Shown piece by piece: positions 23,334 to 32,214 of a stretch of 32,654 nt of DNA. The stretch covers positions 1-32,654 of the forward strand of contig NZ_JAUMXC010000022.1 in the NCBI RefSeq assembly GCF_030529325.1, written 5' to 3'. Source of the DNA: Porphyromonas sp. (GTDB lineage: Bacteria; Bacteroidota; Bacteroidia; Bacteroidales; Porphyromonadaceae). The notes under the pieces were generated by a model. That model saw only the letters and a list, made by a program, of their open reading frames with translations. It did not search any database and had not been told where the DNA came from. The position numbers and the translations under genes were made by a program. Position 1 is the stretch's first letter, and the number at the start of each line of letters is the position of its first letter.

Positions 23334-26300
23334 ATGACACCTTTCTTAGAACAGATAGCACAACACTTCTTTGAGAAACACCAAAAGGAACTGTACAAGT
23401 ACAGATTCTTCTTGCCCAATAGGCGAGCAAGTCTGTTCTTTATGCACTATCTTCGTTCGTATGTCGGTGATACACCCTTATTTGCGCCACGCATCACAAC
23501 GCTGAACGAATTTATCGGTACGGCTTCGGATCTGGTATCGGGCGAAAAACTGATACTGCTTTTTGAGCTTTACAAGTGCTACACAGCCAGGCTCTCCAAA
23601 GAAAAAGCAGAGGAGATGACCTTCGAGAGCTTTTATCAGATAGGAGAGCTCATCCTGCAGGATTTTCAAGACATAGATAAGCACCATATAGATGCGAGGA
23701 AGTTGTTCCGCAACCTTTACGAACTTAAAGAGTTGGAGAATGAACTTTCGTATCTTGATGAAGCTCAACGTCAAGCCATAAGCAGTTTTCTAAAACCACT
23801 GCCGGCAAAAGTGGAGGATGCCAAACCTCTGCTGAAAAACTTCTTGAACTTTTGGGACGGCCTCTATGATCTATATGTCGATTATAAGCAGAGTCTGAAA
23901 AATCTCGGCATCGGGTATGACGGGATGATCATGAGAGACATCTGCGACAAGATAGAGTCCGAAGACACTTCGTTGGGAGACGACGGTGTGATCAATGTCT
24001 TTGTAGGACTGAATGCCCTCACACCATGCGAGCACAGGATACTGAAGCATCTGAAAGAATCTTCACAGACACTGTTTTATTGGGACTATCCATCGATACC
24101 TCTCAAAGACAAGAGTCCGGCGGCCTACTTCAGGGAATACAATCTCAGCCACTATCCGGAGCCGACAGGCACAGATGCCATCCCGAGAGAAGACATAAAG
24201 ACATTTCCGAAGATAGAGGTAACTGCCATACCCTCCTCGATAGCGCAGACCGCATATATAGGAGCGGATCTCAAGGCCCTACACTCTGTCCAACCGGAAA
24301 GTATGCAAGGCCTCCGTGTTGCCGTAGTCCTGCCCAACGAACGACTTCTCATCCCCATGCTCAGCAATATCCCCATCGAGGTTGAGCACCTCAATGTCAC
24401 CATGGGATATCCGGTGCGAGAGACTCCGATGGTAGCACTACTGGAGCATCTCCTACTTTCGCTGAATAAACAAGTGATAAACACCTCGTCGGACGATGCG
24501 ACTTGGCGTGGAGCGGATGTGATACAGATATTCTCCATGTCTGTACTTTCGCCATATATCGGACTTATCAGAGAAAAGGTGAGTGAACTGATCATCCGTC
24601 GCAAACATGTCTCTATCACGGGATCGGAACTTCTTTCCCTCATAAAAGAGGCCTACGACAGCATGGAAACAGATGCTGAAAGCGATACGCTAAAGTTGTT
24701 ACAGCTCATATTCATGGAGCCTCCCAAGCCAGAAGATGGACTCGGTCTCTTTGAATACTTCATACGATTGTTGAGATTTTTGTCTGACAAAAGCATAGAG
24801 ATGCCGGAAGACATTACGGAATGGAGCAAAGACACTGCAAGCACATCCGAGGACACATCCGAATCCAACGAAGTTTTCACTGCCGAAAAAGCCATCCTGC
24901 CTCATCTCCTTCTGCTCATCCAAGAGATGAGACAGACCCTCGTACACTGGCAAGAGGGAGTCGGAGATCACATCCTCACGACACAGATCGTATCAGATGT
25001 ACTCCTCACTATCTGGCGCAATGCCCGCATCCCTTACACCGGTGAACCACTCAGGGGATTGCAGATGATGGGGGTACTCGAGACAAGAGGTTTGGACTTT
25101 GACATCATCTATATACCCGATGCTTCCGAAGGGACTCTACCTCAAAAAAGAGCCGTCACAGGTATCATCCCTTACTCCCTTCGTCTCGGCTACGGGCTTC
25201 CGACCTACGAGTGGCAAGATCGCACACGAGCGTACAACTTCTTCAGGCTCATCAGCCGTGCCAAGAGAGTCATCCTCACATACGACTCTCGCAAGAGTGA
25301 TATATCTCAAGGGGAGCCTTCGAGATATATCCGCATGCTGCACTACATCTATGGAGCAGATGTCGAGTTCAAGTCGGCCAACTATCCCCTGTCTCCTCTT
25401 CGCAGGATCGATAGTGGGGATACCCTGCGCCCACAGCTCATCGCGCAGTACCAAAAAGATCTCCAAGATCCGGAGAGTGGCATTGCCCTATCTCCGTCAC
25501 GTTTTAAGACCTTTGTCCGGTGTCCCCGACAATTTTACTATACCGTCATCTGTGGCATCAGTGATCAGGAAAAACTCCATGAGCGTATCGAAAGCAACGA
25601 CCTCGGTACGATTGTCCACAATACACTCGAAGAGCTTTACCGCTACTTCATCGAACGCTACGAGGGTATCATCGACAAAGGACAACTCCAGGAATGGCTG
25701 AATAAGGCGAATACCGACGTGCGCAACTGTACGCTTCGCCACTTCCGCAAACATTTTTACGGCAAAGACAACGGCAGGACACCACGAGGCTACAACCTCA
25801 TACAGTACGAATATGCGGTGAGCCAAGTCCTCAGCATCATACGCAAGGACAAAGACTATCCTCGCCAACTAAAATACGTCGGTGGAGAGATGAGGATCAC
25901 CGATGCGCTCAGCCTCTCAGATGGCTCCACAATCAATGTCAAGGGCTTCATCGACCGTGTAGACCTCGAGGGAGATTGCCTCCGTATCATAGACTACAAA
26001 ACCGGTAGAGACTCCTACGATATCTCCACCAATAATGCCCAACCTCTGGCATACAATGGAGCTGCGACTCAATTGCTCTTTTACTGCCATGTCATCAGAA
26101 GCATGTCACCGGGGCATGAATTCAGGAAGAAGTTGCCCGACTTCAGGACCCTCCGCCCGATCATCAACAAGCCCCATAACCGCTCAAAGGCGGGTGAGCT
26201 CACACTGAAAGACTACCGAGGAGGAGGCAAGGCTACGAACACCCTCATTGAGGACTATGAACAAGCAAGAGAGTGGTTTGAGGACTTCATAGACACACTC

Positions 26301-26435
26301 CTTCTCGAAATCATCGACAAAAACCAAACCTTTGCTCCCCGACCTCACCCTACAACTTGTCGCTACTGTCCGGCCTATGATCTTTGCGAGGCTACGGCAC
26401 AAAGCACGACAGAAGAAGAGGCGGAGGATGAATAA
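23334..26435 (+). CDS. AddB-like PD-(D/E)XK nuclease with inactive helicase part
   Basis: A 1,033-residue cytoplasmic protein. The first 700 residues resemble a degenerate superfamily I helicase (FLPNRRASLFFMHYLR, later GVLETRGLDFDIIYI) without a Walker A motif. The C-terminal RecB-type nuclease has His762 in TIVHNTLEEL, Asp874 in GFIDRVD, and Asp887-Tyr-Lys889 in IIDYKTG. Four cysteines, Cys730 (RCPRQFYY) and Cys1009, 1012 and 1018 (TCRYCPAYDLC), are placed as in the iron-sulfur nuclease domain of AddB. It should act with an AddA helicase-nuclease in end resection and double-strand break repair, but no AddA gene is next to it here. It starts 22 bases after a terminator and precedes lipB by 30 bases. 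Confidence 0.87.
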   Translation: MTPFLEQIAQHFFEKHQKELYKYRFFLPNRRASLFFMHYLRSYVGDTPLFAPRITTLNEFIGTASDLVSGEKLILLFELYKCYTARLSKEKAEEMTFESFYQIGELILQDFQDIDKHHIDARKLFRNLYELKELENELSYLDEAQRQAISSFLKPLPAKVEDAKPLLKNFLNFWDGLYDLYVDYKQSLKNLGIGYDGMIMRDICDKIESEDTSLGDDGVINVFVGLNALTPCEHRILKHLKESSQTLFYWDYPSIPLKDKSPAAYFREYNLSHYPEPTGTDAIPREDIKTFPKIEVTAIPSSIAQTAYIGADLKALHSVQPESMQGLRVAVVLPNERLLIPMLSNIPIEVEHLNVTMGYPVRETPMVALLEHLLLSLNKQVINTSSDDATWRGADVIQIFSMSVLSPYIGLIREKVSELIIRRKHVSITGSELLSLIKEAYDSMETDAESDTLKLLQLIFMEPPKPEDGLGLFEYFIRLLRFLSDKSIEMPEDITEWSKDTASTSEDTSESNEVFTAEKAILPHLLLLIQEMRQTLVHWQEGVGDHILTTQIVSDVLLTIWRNARIPYTGEPLRGLQMMGVLETRGLDFDIIYIPDASEGTLPQKRAVTGIIPYSLRLGYGLPTYEWQDRTRAYNFFRLISRAKRVILTYDSRKSDISQGEPSRYIRMLHYIYGADVEFKSANYPLSPLRRIDSGDTLRPQLIAQYQKDLQDPESGIALSPSRFKTFVRCPRQFYYTVICGISDQEKLHERIESNDLGTIVHNTLEELYRYFIERYEGIIDKGQLQEWLNKANTDVRNCTLRHFRKHFYGKDNGRTPRGYNLIQYEYAVSQVLSIIRKDKDYPRQLKYVGGEMRITDALSLSDGSTINVKGFIDRVDLEGDCLRIIDYKTGRDSYDISTNNAQPLAYNGAATQLLFYCHVIRSMSPGHEFRKKLPDFRTLRPIINKPHNRSKAGELTLKDYRGGGKATNTLIEDYEQAREWFEDFIDTLLLEIIDKNQTFAPRPHPTTCRYCPAYDLCEATAQSTTEEEAEDE

Positions 26436-26465
26436 ACCCACTCAACAAATCAACACAACCACACA

Positions 26466-27143
26466 ATGGACATCATAAGCACCACTCATAGAGATATCGA
26501 CTACAAAGACTCTCTCAGACACCAACAAGAAGCCTTTGACCAGGGGGTACAACAAAAGAAGGACGGCACACCCGTACAACATCGCTTATTCTTCAACGAG
26601 CATAAGCCCGTGATCACCCTCGGTCGTCATGCCAAGGAAAGCAACGTCCTCTTTTCTGAAGAAATTCTGGCACAGAACGGAGTCTCCCTCTTCCATATCT
26701 CACGAGGAGGCGATGCGACCTACCACGGGCCCGGCCAATGGACGATATATCCGGTCTTTGATCTCGAAGAACTGGGCTTGGGTGTACGTGACTTTGTGGA
26801 GGCTCTCGAAGAAGTAGCCATACGCATCCTTGCAAAATATGGACTCTCGGGACACCGTCTCCCCGGAGCTTCGGGCGTATGGATGCATATAGACAGCCCT
26901 ATGCCCCGCAAGGTGGCAGCCATAGGTATCCACTGCAGCCGATATATCACCATGCACGGTATGGCATTCAATGCCAATACAGATCCCAAGTCATTTCACT
27001 GGATCAATCCCTGCGGATTTACCGACAAGGGTGTTACATCACTTCACCTCGAGGTCGGTCAATCCCTCGATATGGAAACTCTCCGCGACCAATTCGAAGA
27101 AACTTTTGCCGAAGTCTTCGGGCGCACAGTCATCAAAGGCTGA
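26466..27143 (+). CDS. lipB: Lipoyl(octanoyl) transferase
   Basis: A 225-residue cytoplasmic enzyme that moves octanoyl groups from acyl carrier protein to lipoyl domains of 2-oxoacid dehydrogenases and the glycine cleavage H protein. The family motifs are present: GRHAKESNVLF, then RGGDATYHGPGQ, the catalytic Lys149 in RKVAAIGI, and the acyl-accepting Cys183 in NPCGF. The length is normal. It lies 30 bases after the AddB-like gene, so the two may share a transcript. The region downstream is non-coding and contains repeat copy E. Confidence 0.96.
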   Translation: MDIISTTHRDIDYKDSLRHQQEAFDQGVQQKKDGTPVQHRLFFNEHKPVITLGRHAKESNVLFSEEILAQNGVSLFHISRGGDATYHGPGQWTIYPVFDLEELGLGVRDFVEALEEVAIRILAKYGLSGHRLPGASGVWMHIDSPMPRKVAAIGIHCSRYITMHGMAFNANTDPKSFHWINPCGFTDKGVTSLHLEVGQSLDMETLRDQFEETFAEVFGRTVIKG

Positions 27144-27242
27144 TCATCGCCTCACAGCAAACAAAAACAAGAGGAAAAAAGATCATCGAAATCACAACTT
27201 AATTCATCATCGTCCCTCAGAGAGATAATGCACACCATAGTT

Positions 27243-27319
27243 CAAGGTAACTATCCTGATTTATCAAGGTAGGCATTGATTCATCAAGGTAGACATATCA
27301 ATTTCGAAAGTTGTACACC
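27243..27319 (-). repeat. Dispersed palindromic repeat, copy E (degenerate)
   Basis: On the minus strand this reads GGTGTACAACTTTCGAAATT, then GATATGTCTACCTTGATGAA, TCAATGCCTACCTTGATAAA, ending in an imperfect return arm without a T-tract. It carries the CCTACC / GGTAGG stem variant seen in copy B but with several mismatches, so it is probably an older copy. Confidence 0.75.
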
Positions 27320-27404
27320 TTTTGGGAGATGTGTCTGACCGGGAACGACAGATACCGAGAAAAGTCGACTAATGAGTTGATCCCCCCAATAATATTATCA
27401 GATA

Positions 27405-27455
27405 GCTCAAAGGGCTGTGCGATGATTTATCGCACAGCCCTTTGAGCATTTGTTT
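27405..27455 (+). terminator. Terminator-like hairpin between lipB and the tRNA
   Basis: Perfect 19-base arms, 27405-27423 and 27429-27447 (GCTCAAAGGGCTGTGCGAT and complement), enclose a 5-base loop and are followed by ATTTGTTTATTTG. It lies about 260 bases after lipB, past repeat E. The rest of the 378-base gap shows no gene. Confidence 0.78.
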
Positions 27456-27473
27456 ATTTGAATAAAATGGCAT

Positions 27474-27512
27474 CAAAAAAAGAACCCCGACACTTCATAA
27501 GAAGTATCGGGG
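27474..27512 (-). terminator. Terminator of the tRNA gene
   Basis: Arms 27485-27495 and 27502-27512 (CCCCGACACTT / AAGTATCGGGG) pair over 11 bases with one U-G wobble on the minus strand, followed by TTC and a seven-base T-run. They start 10 bases beyond the tRNA 3' end. Confidence 0.82.
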
Positions 27513-27521
27513 ATAGGAGAG

Positions 27522-27595
27522 TGGTCCCACTAGGGCTTGAACCTAGGACCTCCAGATTATGAGTCTGTTGCTCTAACCAACTGAGCTATAGGACC
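27522..27595 (-). tRNA. tRNA with CAU anticodon (tRNA-Met, possibly tRNA-Ile2)
   Basis: The minus strand folds into a complete 74-base cloverleaf: acceptor GGTCCTA / TGGGACC, D arm GCTC / GAGC with loop AGTTGGTTA, anticodon loop CTCATAA, T arm CTAGG-TTCAAGC-CCTAG, discriminator A. The CCA tail is not encoded. The outermost anticodon-stem pair is an A/G mismatch. The CAU anticodon fits elongator methionine; the initiator is excluded by the normal first acceptor pair and the lack of the three G-C pairs. Lysidine-modified isoleucine tRNA cannot be excluded by eye. Confidence 0.92.
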
Positions 27596-27696
27596 GGTGA
27601 AGGATGATGTTTGAATACACAACCCTTTCGGATTGCAATATTACGAAGTTTTTCTGATATCCACAAGGATTGACCCCATTTTTACCCTCTTCAGAC

Positions 27697-28887
27697 CTAC
27701 TTTCGAGTCATGAACTCCTCTTCTTTGATGGTATTCAGCCGTTCTTTGACATTTTGGATAAGCACTGCATACTCTTTACTGATGCGAGGATCATTGGCGG
27801 CAAGTTTGAGAAAACGTTCGTAGTACCTTTTCTCCTGTTTTTTATTTTTTCTCTGACCATATATCATCCCCAAGGCATAAGTAGCCTGAGGATGATTGGG
27901 TTCTTTTTGGAGAACGTTCTCCCAATGTTTGATGCTCTCACCATACTTTTGTTCACTCAAAAGAGATAAACCCAGCCCTTGCTGCACTTTCATGAAGAGA
28001 GCAGAATCGGGTTGCATTGCCTCTTCGGCTCTGCGGAAATACTCGACAGGGGATGTCGGATGGAGGAAACCTTGCTGCGTCAACAAACCCAACTCCAGCA
28101 ATATCCAAGGATTTTTTCCCTGAGTCACGGTATCACCGAGAAGAAAAACATTCTTCGCATCGACAAACTTCGACTTTGCTTTCAGACACAATCCATAGTA
28201 ATAAAGAGTATTCGGACTCAGATCACCTTGATCATAAGCCACTCGAAAATCCTGATAGGCCGAATCAATCTTATTCAGGTTATAGTATTGAAGCCCTCTG
28301 ATCCCCCTAAGAGCAATATTGGTAGAGTCATAGCGAAGGTATGAAGATGCATAGTATAGGGCAGAGTCCACTTCCTTGATGGCTTGAAAGTTGTTGACGA
28401 GTCGGATGACATTACCCGCATTGCCGGGAACAAGTCCGACTGCCTTACGCTGAAAATAAATAGCGGAATCCATCTCCAAAAAGTACCCAAAGATCCGTCC
28501 GGCAAGATCGCAGTCCACAAAAGTGGTATCACCACGGCTGAATATCGACTGCAGATAACCCAAAGCCTCATGATGTTTCCCCAAACGATAGTTTTGTATA
28601 GCCAATTTGCGATCGATAATCTCTCTCGGTTCAAAATCTCTTGATACCCGCTCATACTGAACCACAGCTCCACGAGCATCCCCGAGTTCGGCAAGGATGT
28701 CCCCCATCTTAGCCTTCAACACATCATCGTTGGGAGACTTTATCAGCAAGCTTTGAACGAGCATCAATGCCTCGTTATAACGCGATCTTGTAAGGAGAGA
28801 GTCTATTCTCATCATCTCTGCCTTTTGTCCCCAAGAGACAGAGATAGAAAGCAAACTCAAAACCAGCAACAAAAGTATCTTCTTCAT
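27697..28887 (-). CDS. Exported tetratricopeptide repeat protein
   Basis: A 396-residue protein with a signal peptide (residues 1-20, ending SVSWGQ), so it works in the periplasm or at the outer membrane. The mature part consists of helical TPR units, for example SRYNEALMLVQSLLIKSPND, LGKHHEALGYLQSIFSRG, KYGESIKHWENVLQKEPNHP and QEKRYYERFLKLAAND. TPR proteins act as scaffolds for partners; none can be named from this context. The gene stands alone, upstream of the tRNA and divergent from the restriction-modification unit. Ile/Ser codon use and base composition look like the host. Confidence 0.86.
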   Translation of the reverse strand: MKKILLLLVLSLLSISVSWGQKAEMMRIDSLLTRSRYNEALMLVQSLLIKSPNDDVLKAKMGDILAELGDARGAVVQYERVSRDFEPREIIDRKLAIQNYRLGKHHEALGYLQSIFSRGDTTFVDCDLAGRIFGYFLEMDSAIYFQRKAVGLVPGNAGNVIRLVNNFQAIKEVDSALYYASSYLRYDSTNIALRGIRGLQYYNLNKIDSAYQDFRVAYDQGDLSPNTLYYYGLCLKAKSKFVDAKNVFLLGDTVTQGKNPWILLELGLLTQQGFLHPTSPVEYFRRAEEAMQPDSALFMKVQQGLGLSLLSEQKYGESIKHWENVLQKEPNHPQATYALGMIYGQRKNKKQEKRYYERFLKLAANDPRISKEYAVLIQNVKERLNTIKEEEFMTRK

Positions 28888-28919
28888 AATATCAGACTGT
28901 TAAATAATCATACCACGAG

Positions 28920-28927
28920 CAAATATA
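28920..28927 (-). promoter_or_regulatory. -7 promoter box of the TPR gene
   Basis: TATATTTG on the minus strand fits TAnnTTTG and lies 33 bases before the TPR start codon. The TTTG at -33 is not evident. Confidence 0.6.
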
Positions 28928-29129
28928 GTCACATTCTACGAAAAAACCGTAAATTGAGAAGCATATTTCCTCCCGCTCCTTATCTCATGACCGAAAGCCA
29001 TCTCTATCCCCCCAACAGACAATAACACCTCCTTTTTATTTATATTTGGGAGACCATCTCTCCTTCCTTAAATTATTGATTCAAAACCAATAAAATATCT
29101 ACAATTCACCTTAAACGGATATAAATACG

Positions 29130-29137
29130 TAATTTTG
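29130..29137 (+). promoter_or_regulatory. -7 promoter box of the Vsr-methyltransferase gene
   Basis: TAATTTTG fits TAnnTTTG. Transcription would start near 29143, giving a leader of about 80 bases to the ATG at 29225. An in-frame TTG at 29135 lies inside this box and so cannot be the start if the box is used. The rest of the 28888-29224 gap shows no other feature. Confidence 0.6.
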
Positions 29138-29224
29138 CGTGTTACAAGGAGTGATAGCCTCCCAAAAACACGAAATTTTTCGTATCACAAGTTGAGTGAC
29201 AATCTCCTAAAAGACAAACATCCA

Positions 29225-30970
29225 ATGGATCGCCTTACAAAAGAACAACGCCACAGAAACATGTCCGCAAACAAAGGGAAAGGAACTAAGATTGAACTTT
29301 TGTTTGGAAGACTACTTTGGAATGCAGGCGTGAGATATCGGAAGAATGATAATACAGTTTTCGGGCACCCTGATTTTGTCATTCGAAACATGAAAATTGC
29401 AATCTTTTGTGATGGAGACTTTTGGCACGGCCGAAACTGGGAGACAAGAAAAAATGACCACAAAAGCAACCGAGAATTCTGGCTCTCCAAGATAGAACGA
29501 AATATAGAAAGGGATAAGGAAGTCAACAAACAACTTGAAATCCAAGGATGGAAAGTTTTCAGATTTTGGGAGACAGAAATCACTCGAGAACCGGACAAAT
29601 GCTTAAATAGAATTCTGACATATATGAACACAAAAACGACGGCAGACGAAAAAATCTCTATTACCCGAATATGTAATGGCAGTAAAGTATCGATGCAGAT
29701 GTACGGTCCTCACTCTCTGAATGAGGACGGATCCATCATTCCGTTTGAGGAACAAATGGCAATAGTCTCTCATTACTTGCACAATCAAGGCCATAAATAT
29801 GAAGTCCCCTATAAAAATAAGGCAGAAGGACTGATAAAGGATATTTATAACCTACATAATAAAGAGAAAGTAAAAAACGGATGCCTTTCAGATATTCGTG
29901 TTCAATATTCATTCTTTTCTGAACTATTCTCTGTTCCATTTCTACCAAATAGCAAGCCGAAATTTACCTTTATTGACTTATTTGCAGGCATAGGTGGATT
30001 TCGAATGGCAATGCAAAACATTGGCGGGAAATGTATTTTTTCTTCAGAATGGGACCCCCAGGCACAAAAAACATATCTTCTGAACTATGGAGAGGTTCCT
30101 TTCGGAGACATAACAAAGGAAACAACAAAAGCATTTATCCCTGATGATTTTGATGTTTTGTGTGCCGGATTTCCCTGCCAGGCCTTTTCTCTTGCCGGGA
30201 AGAGATTGGGATTTGAAGAAACACGAGGCACACTGTTTTTCGACATTGCTGAAATAATACGCCGCAAACGACCCAAGGCCTTTTTCTTGGAGAATGTCAA
30301 AGGTCTGCTTATCCATGATAAGGGTAAAACAATCAAAACCATCTTGAAAGTGCTAAGAGAAGATTTGGATTACTATGTGCCTGACCCCCAAATCATAAAT
30401 GCAATGAATTTTGGTGTTCCACAGCATCGGGAGAGAGTGTACATAGTCGGCTTCAGAAAAGATCAAAATGTAAACGAATTTTCATACCCTGAACCAACAG
30501 ACACGACCAAGACATTTGCTGATATAAAGGAGGAAAAGACGGTTTCTGCAAAGTACTACTTATCAACTCAATATCTTAAAACTCTTGTTGCACATAAGGA
30601 ACGCCATGAGGCAAAAGGGAACGGATTTGGCTATGAGATCATCCCCGATGATGGAATAGCAAATGCCATTGTTGTTGGAGGAATGGGCAGAGAAAGAAAC
30701 CTTGTAATCGATGACCGTCTCAAAGACTTCACCCCTGTGACCAACATAAAAGGAGAAATAAACAGAGAAGGTCTCCGCAGAATGACCCCACGAGAATGGG
30801 CAAGACTACAAGGATTTCCTGATAACTTTATAATTGGAGTTGCTGATGCTTCGGCCTATAAACAGTTTGGTAATTCCGTTGCTGTCCCTGCCATTCAAGC
30901 TACAGCGCAAGAAATAGTAAAAAGGCTTAGACTTTCAAAAGATAAGGGATATGGCTTTAAAAGGGAATAA
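29225..30970 (+). CDS. Vsr endonuclease fused to cytosine-5 DNA methyltransferase
   Basis: A 581-residue two-domain protein. Residues 1-140 are a Vsr (very short patch repair) endonuclease: DRLTKEQRHRNMSANKGKGT, Glu24, Asp50 in GHPDFV, Asp63 and His68 in CDGDFWHG, then EFWLSKIERNIERD. Residues 249-580 are a C5 methyltransferase: motif I FIDLFAGIGGF (249-259), catalytic Cys318 in GFPCQAFS, Glu356 in LENVKG, QHRERV (400-405), and the final GNSVAVP. The methyltransferase would protect sites cut by the overlapping nuclease; the Vsr part would nick T:G mismatches left by deaminated methylcytosine. Residues about 140-248 are a linker of unknown fold. Vsr and methylase are normally separate genes. 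Base composition is more AT-rich than the host genes, suggesting transfer. Confidence 0.91.
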   Translation: MDRLTKEQRHRNMSANKGKGTKIELLFGRLLWNAGVRYRKNDNTVFGHPDFVIRNMKIAIFCDGDFWHGRNWETRKNDHKSNREFWLSKIERNIERDKEVNKQLEIQGWKVFRFWETEITREPDKCLNRILTYMNTKTTADEKISITRICNGSKVSMQMYGPHSLNEDGSIIPFEEQMAIVSHYLHNQGHKYEVPYKNKAEGLIKDIYNLHNKEKVKNGCLSDIRVQYSFFSELFSVPFLPNSKPKFTFIDLFAGIGGFRMAMQNIGGKCIFSSEWDPQAQKTYLLNYGEVPFGDITKETTKAFIPDDFDVLCAGFPCQAFSLAGKRLGFEETRGTLFFDIAEIIRRKRPKAFFLENVKGLLIHDKGKTIKTILKVLREDLDYYVPDPQIINAMNFGVPQHRERVYIVGFRKDQNVNEFSYPEPTDTTKTFADIKEEKTVSAKYYLSTQYLKTLVAHKERHEAKGNGFGYEIIPDDGIANAIVVGGMGRERNLVIDDRLKDFTPVTNIKGEINREGLRRMTPREWARLQGFPDNFIIGVADASAYKQFGNSVAVPAIQATAQEIVKRLRLSKDKGYGFKRE

Positions 30971-32030
30971 AGGCGAACTGAGCGAACTGTATACATTCTT
31001 CAAACTACTTGGTGACGGTCGTCTTCATTGTGGAGATGGAGAGCTCAATCGTTATGATGATAGATACTATCCTATTTTGAAAATATTCCGTGATGACGCA
31101 ATTGATAGGAATACCTACGAAATCCAAAGTACTGAAAGTAGTATTTTGGTTACCGGTAAAAATATCCCCGACACATTCCCACCAATTCCACAAAAAGATT
31201 TCAGACAGGCTGCTGAAACCCTGATTAAATACATAAAGGATAAGGAGCAAAATGCAGACATGTCTCACCTTGAGTCCTTTATGGAGATTATAGATATTCA
31301 TGACATCAAGTCTAAATCATCGGACAAGGCGGATATTCGGATTGTGATTCACAATTTAAACACAGGTTCAAAACCAGAACTTGGATACAGTATTAAATCA
31401 AGACTTGGAGCAGCTTCGACGTTGATTAATTCAAATGGAGATGGCACAAATTTTATTTTCAGGGTTCAAGGGATAACAACAGAACAGGTAAAAACATTCA
31501 ACACCTTTGACAGATTTAAGAAGAAGTTCGATTATCTGGAGTCTATCAGGGCCTCTATTGCGTATTACAGGACTGCAAATAGAGTTTTGCACAATAATCT
31601 CACATTACTCGATCTGGGTATAGAAAAGGTCATAGCAGAGAGTTTACGCTATTACTATTCCGGAAAAGGGCGAGATTTAGATGAAATCACAAAACACATA
31701 ACTGTTGCCGATCCATTGAATATCTCGGGAGATACAGATCAACCGATGTATGCATATAAGGTAAAACAGTTTCTACTTGCATTTGCATTGGGGATGACCT
31801 GTAGCAAACCTTGGTATGGGAACTTTCATGCGAATGGAGGGTATATTGTTGTAAAGGAAGATGGTGACATCGTATGCTATCATTTTTTCGATCGAAATGA
31901 TCTTGAAGATTACCTTTTCAGTAACACCCGTTTTGAAACACCAAGTATCTCACGCCATGATTTTGGCAAAATATATCAAGAAGATGGAGAGTTTTTTCTC
32001 AAACTGAATCTCCAAATCCGATTTAAATAA
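30951..32030 (+). CDS. HpaII-like type II restriction endonuclease
   Basis: A 359-residue cytoplasmic protein resembling the HpaII restriction enzyme family: start MALKGNKGELSELYTFFKLL with GDGRL, the probable PD-(D/E)XK centre Asp128 (KADIRIVIHN) and Lys149 (GYSIKSRLG), and late conserved KPWYGNFHANGGYIVVKEDG. If it keeps the family specificity it cuts CCGG; this is inferred from resemblance, not shown. Its ATG lies 20 bases inside the end of the methyltransferase gene, so the two are translated together. The gene is AT-rich. It is complete, with no frameshift. Confidence 0.8.
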   Translation: MALKGNKGELSELYTFFKLLGDGRLHCGDGELNRYDDRYYPILKIFRDDAIDRNTYEIQSTESSILVTGKNIPDTFPPIPQKDFRQAAETLIKYIKDKEQNADMSHLESFMEIIDIHDIKSKSSDKADIRIVIHNLNTGSKPELGYSIKSRLGAASTLINSNGDGTNFIFRVQGITTEQVKTFNTFDRFKKKFDYLESIRASIAYYRTANRVLHNNLTLLDLGIEKVIAESLRYYYSGKGRDLDEITKHITVADPLNISGDTDQPMYAYKVKQFLLAFALGMTCSKPWYGNFHANGGYIVVKEDGDIVCYHFFDRNDLEDYLFSNTRFETPSISRHDFGKIYQEDGEFFLKLNLQIRFK

Positions 32031-32214
32031 GATAAGTCATTGAAACAATATAAAATATTGACATTTAACCCCTTATACCCCATAAAAAGCTCTTAATCTT
32101 GATCTGGAAATTAATATCAACACTTTTGCTTTATCTATAACCTTATCAAGAGCCAAAACATCCCTCATAACCAAAGACTTCTTTAAGGATGTGTTGGACA
32201 TAATATTGACAGAT
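32031..32214. other. AT-rich gap between the restriction gene and the insertion sequence
   Basis: About 180 AT-rich bases with no open frame of note, no hairpin and no repeat copy that I can see. Confidence 0.4.

Noticed and set aside
27522-27595. tRNA as the attachment site of the restriction-modification island
   Set aside because: No second copy of the tRNA 3' end and no integrase are seen, and the host-like TPR gene lies between the tRNA and the island.
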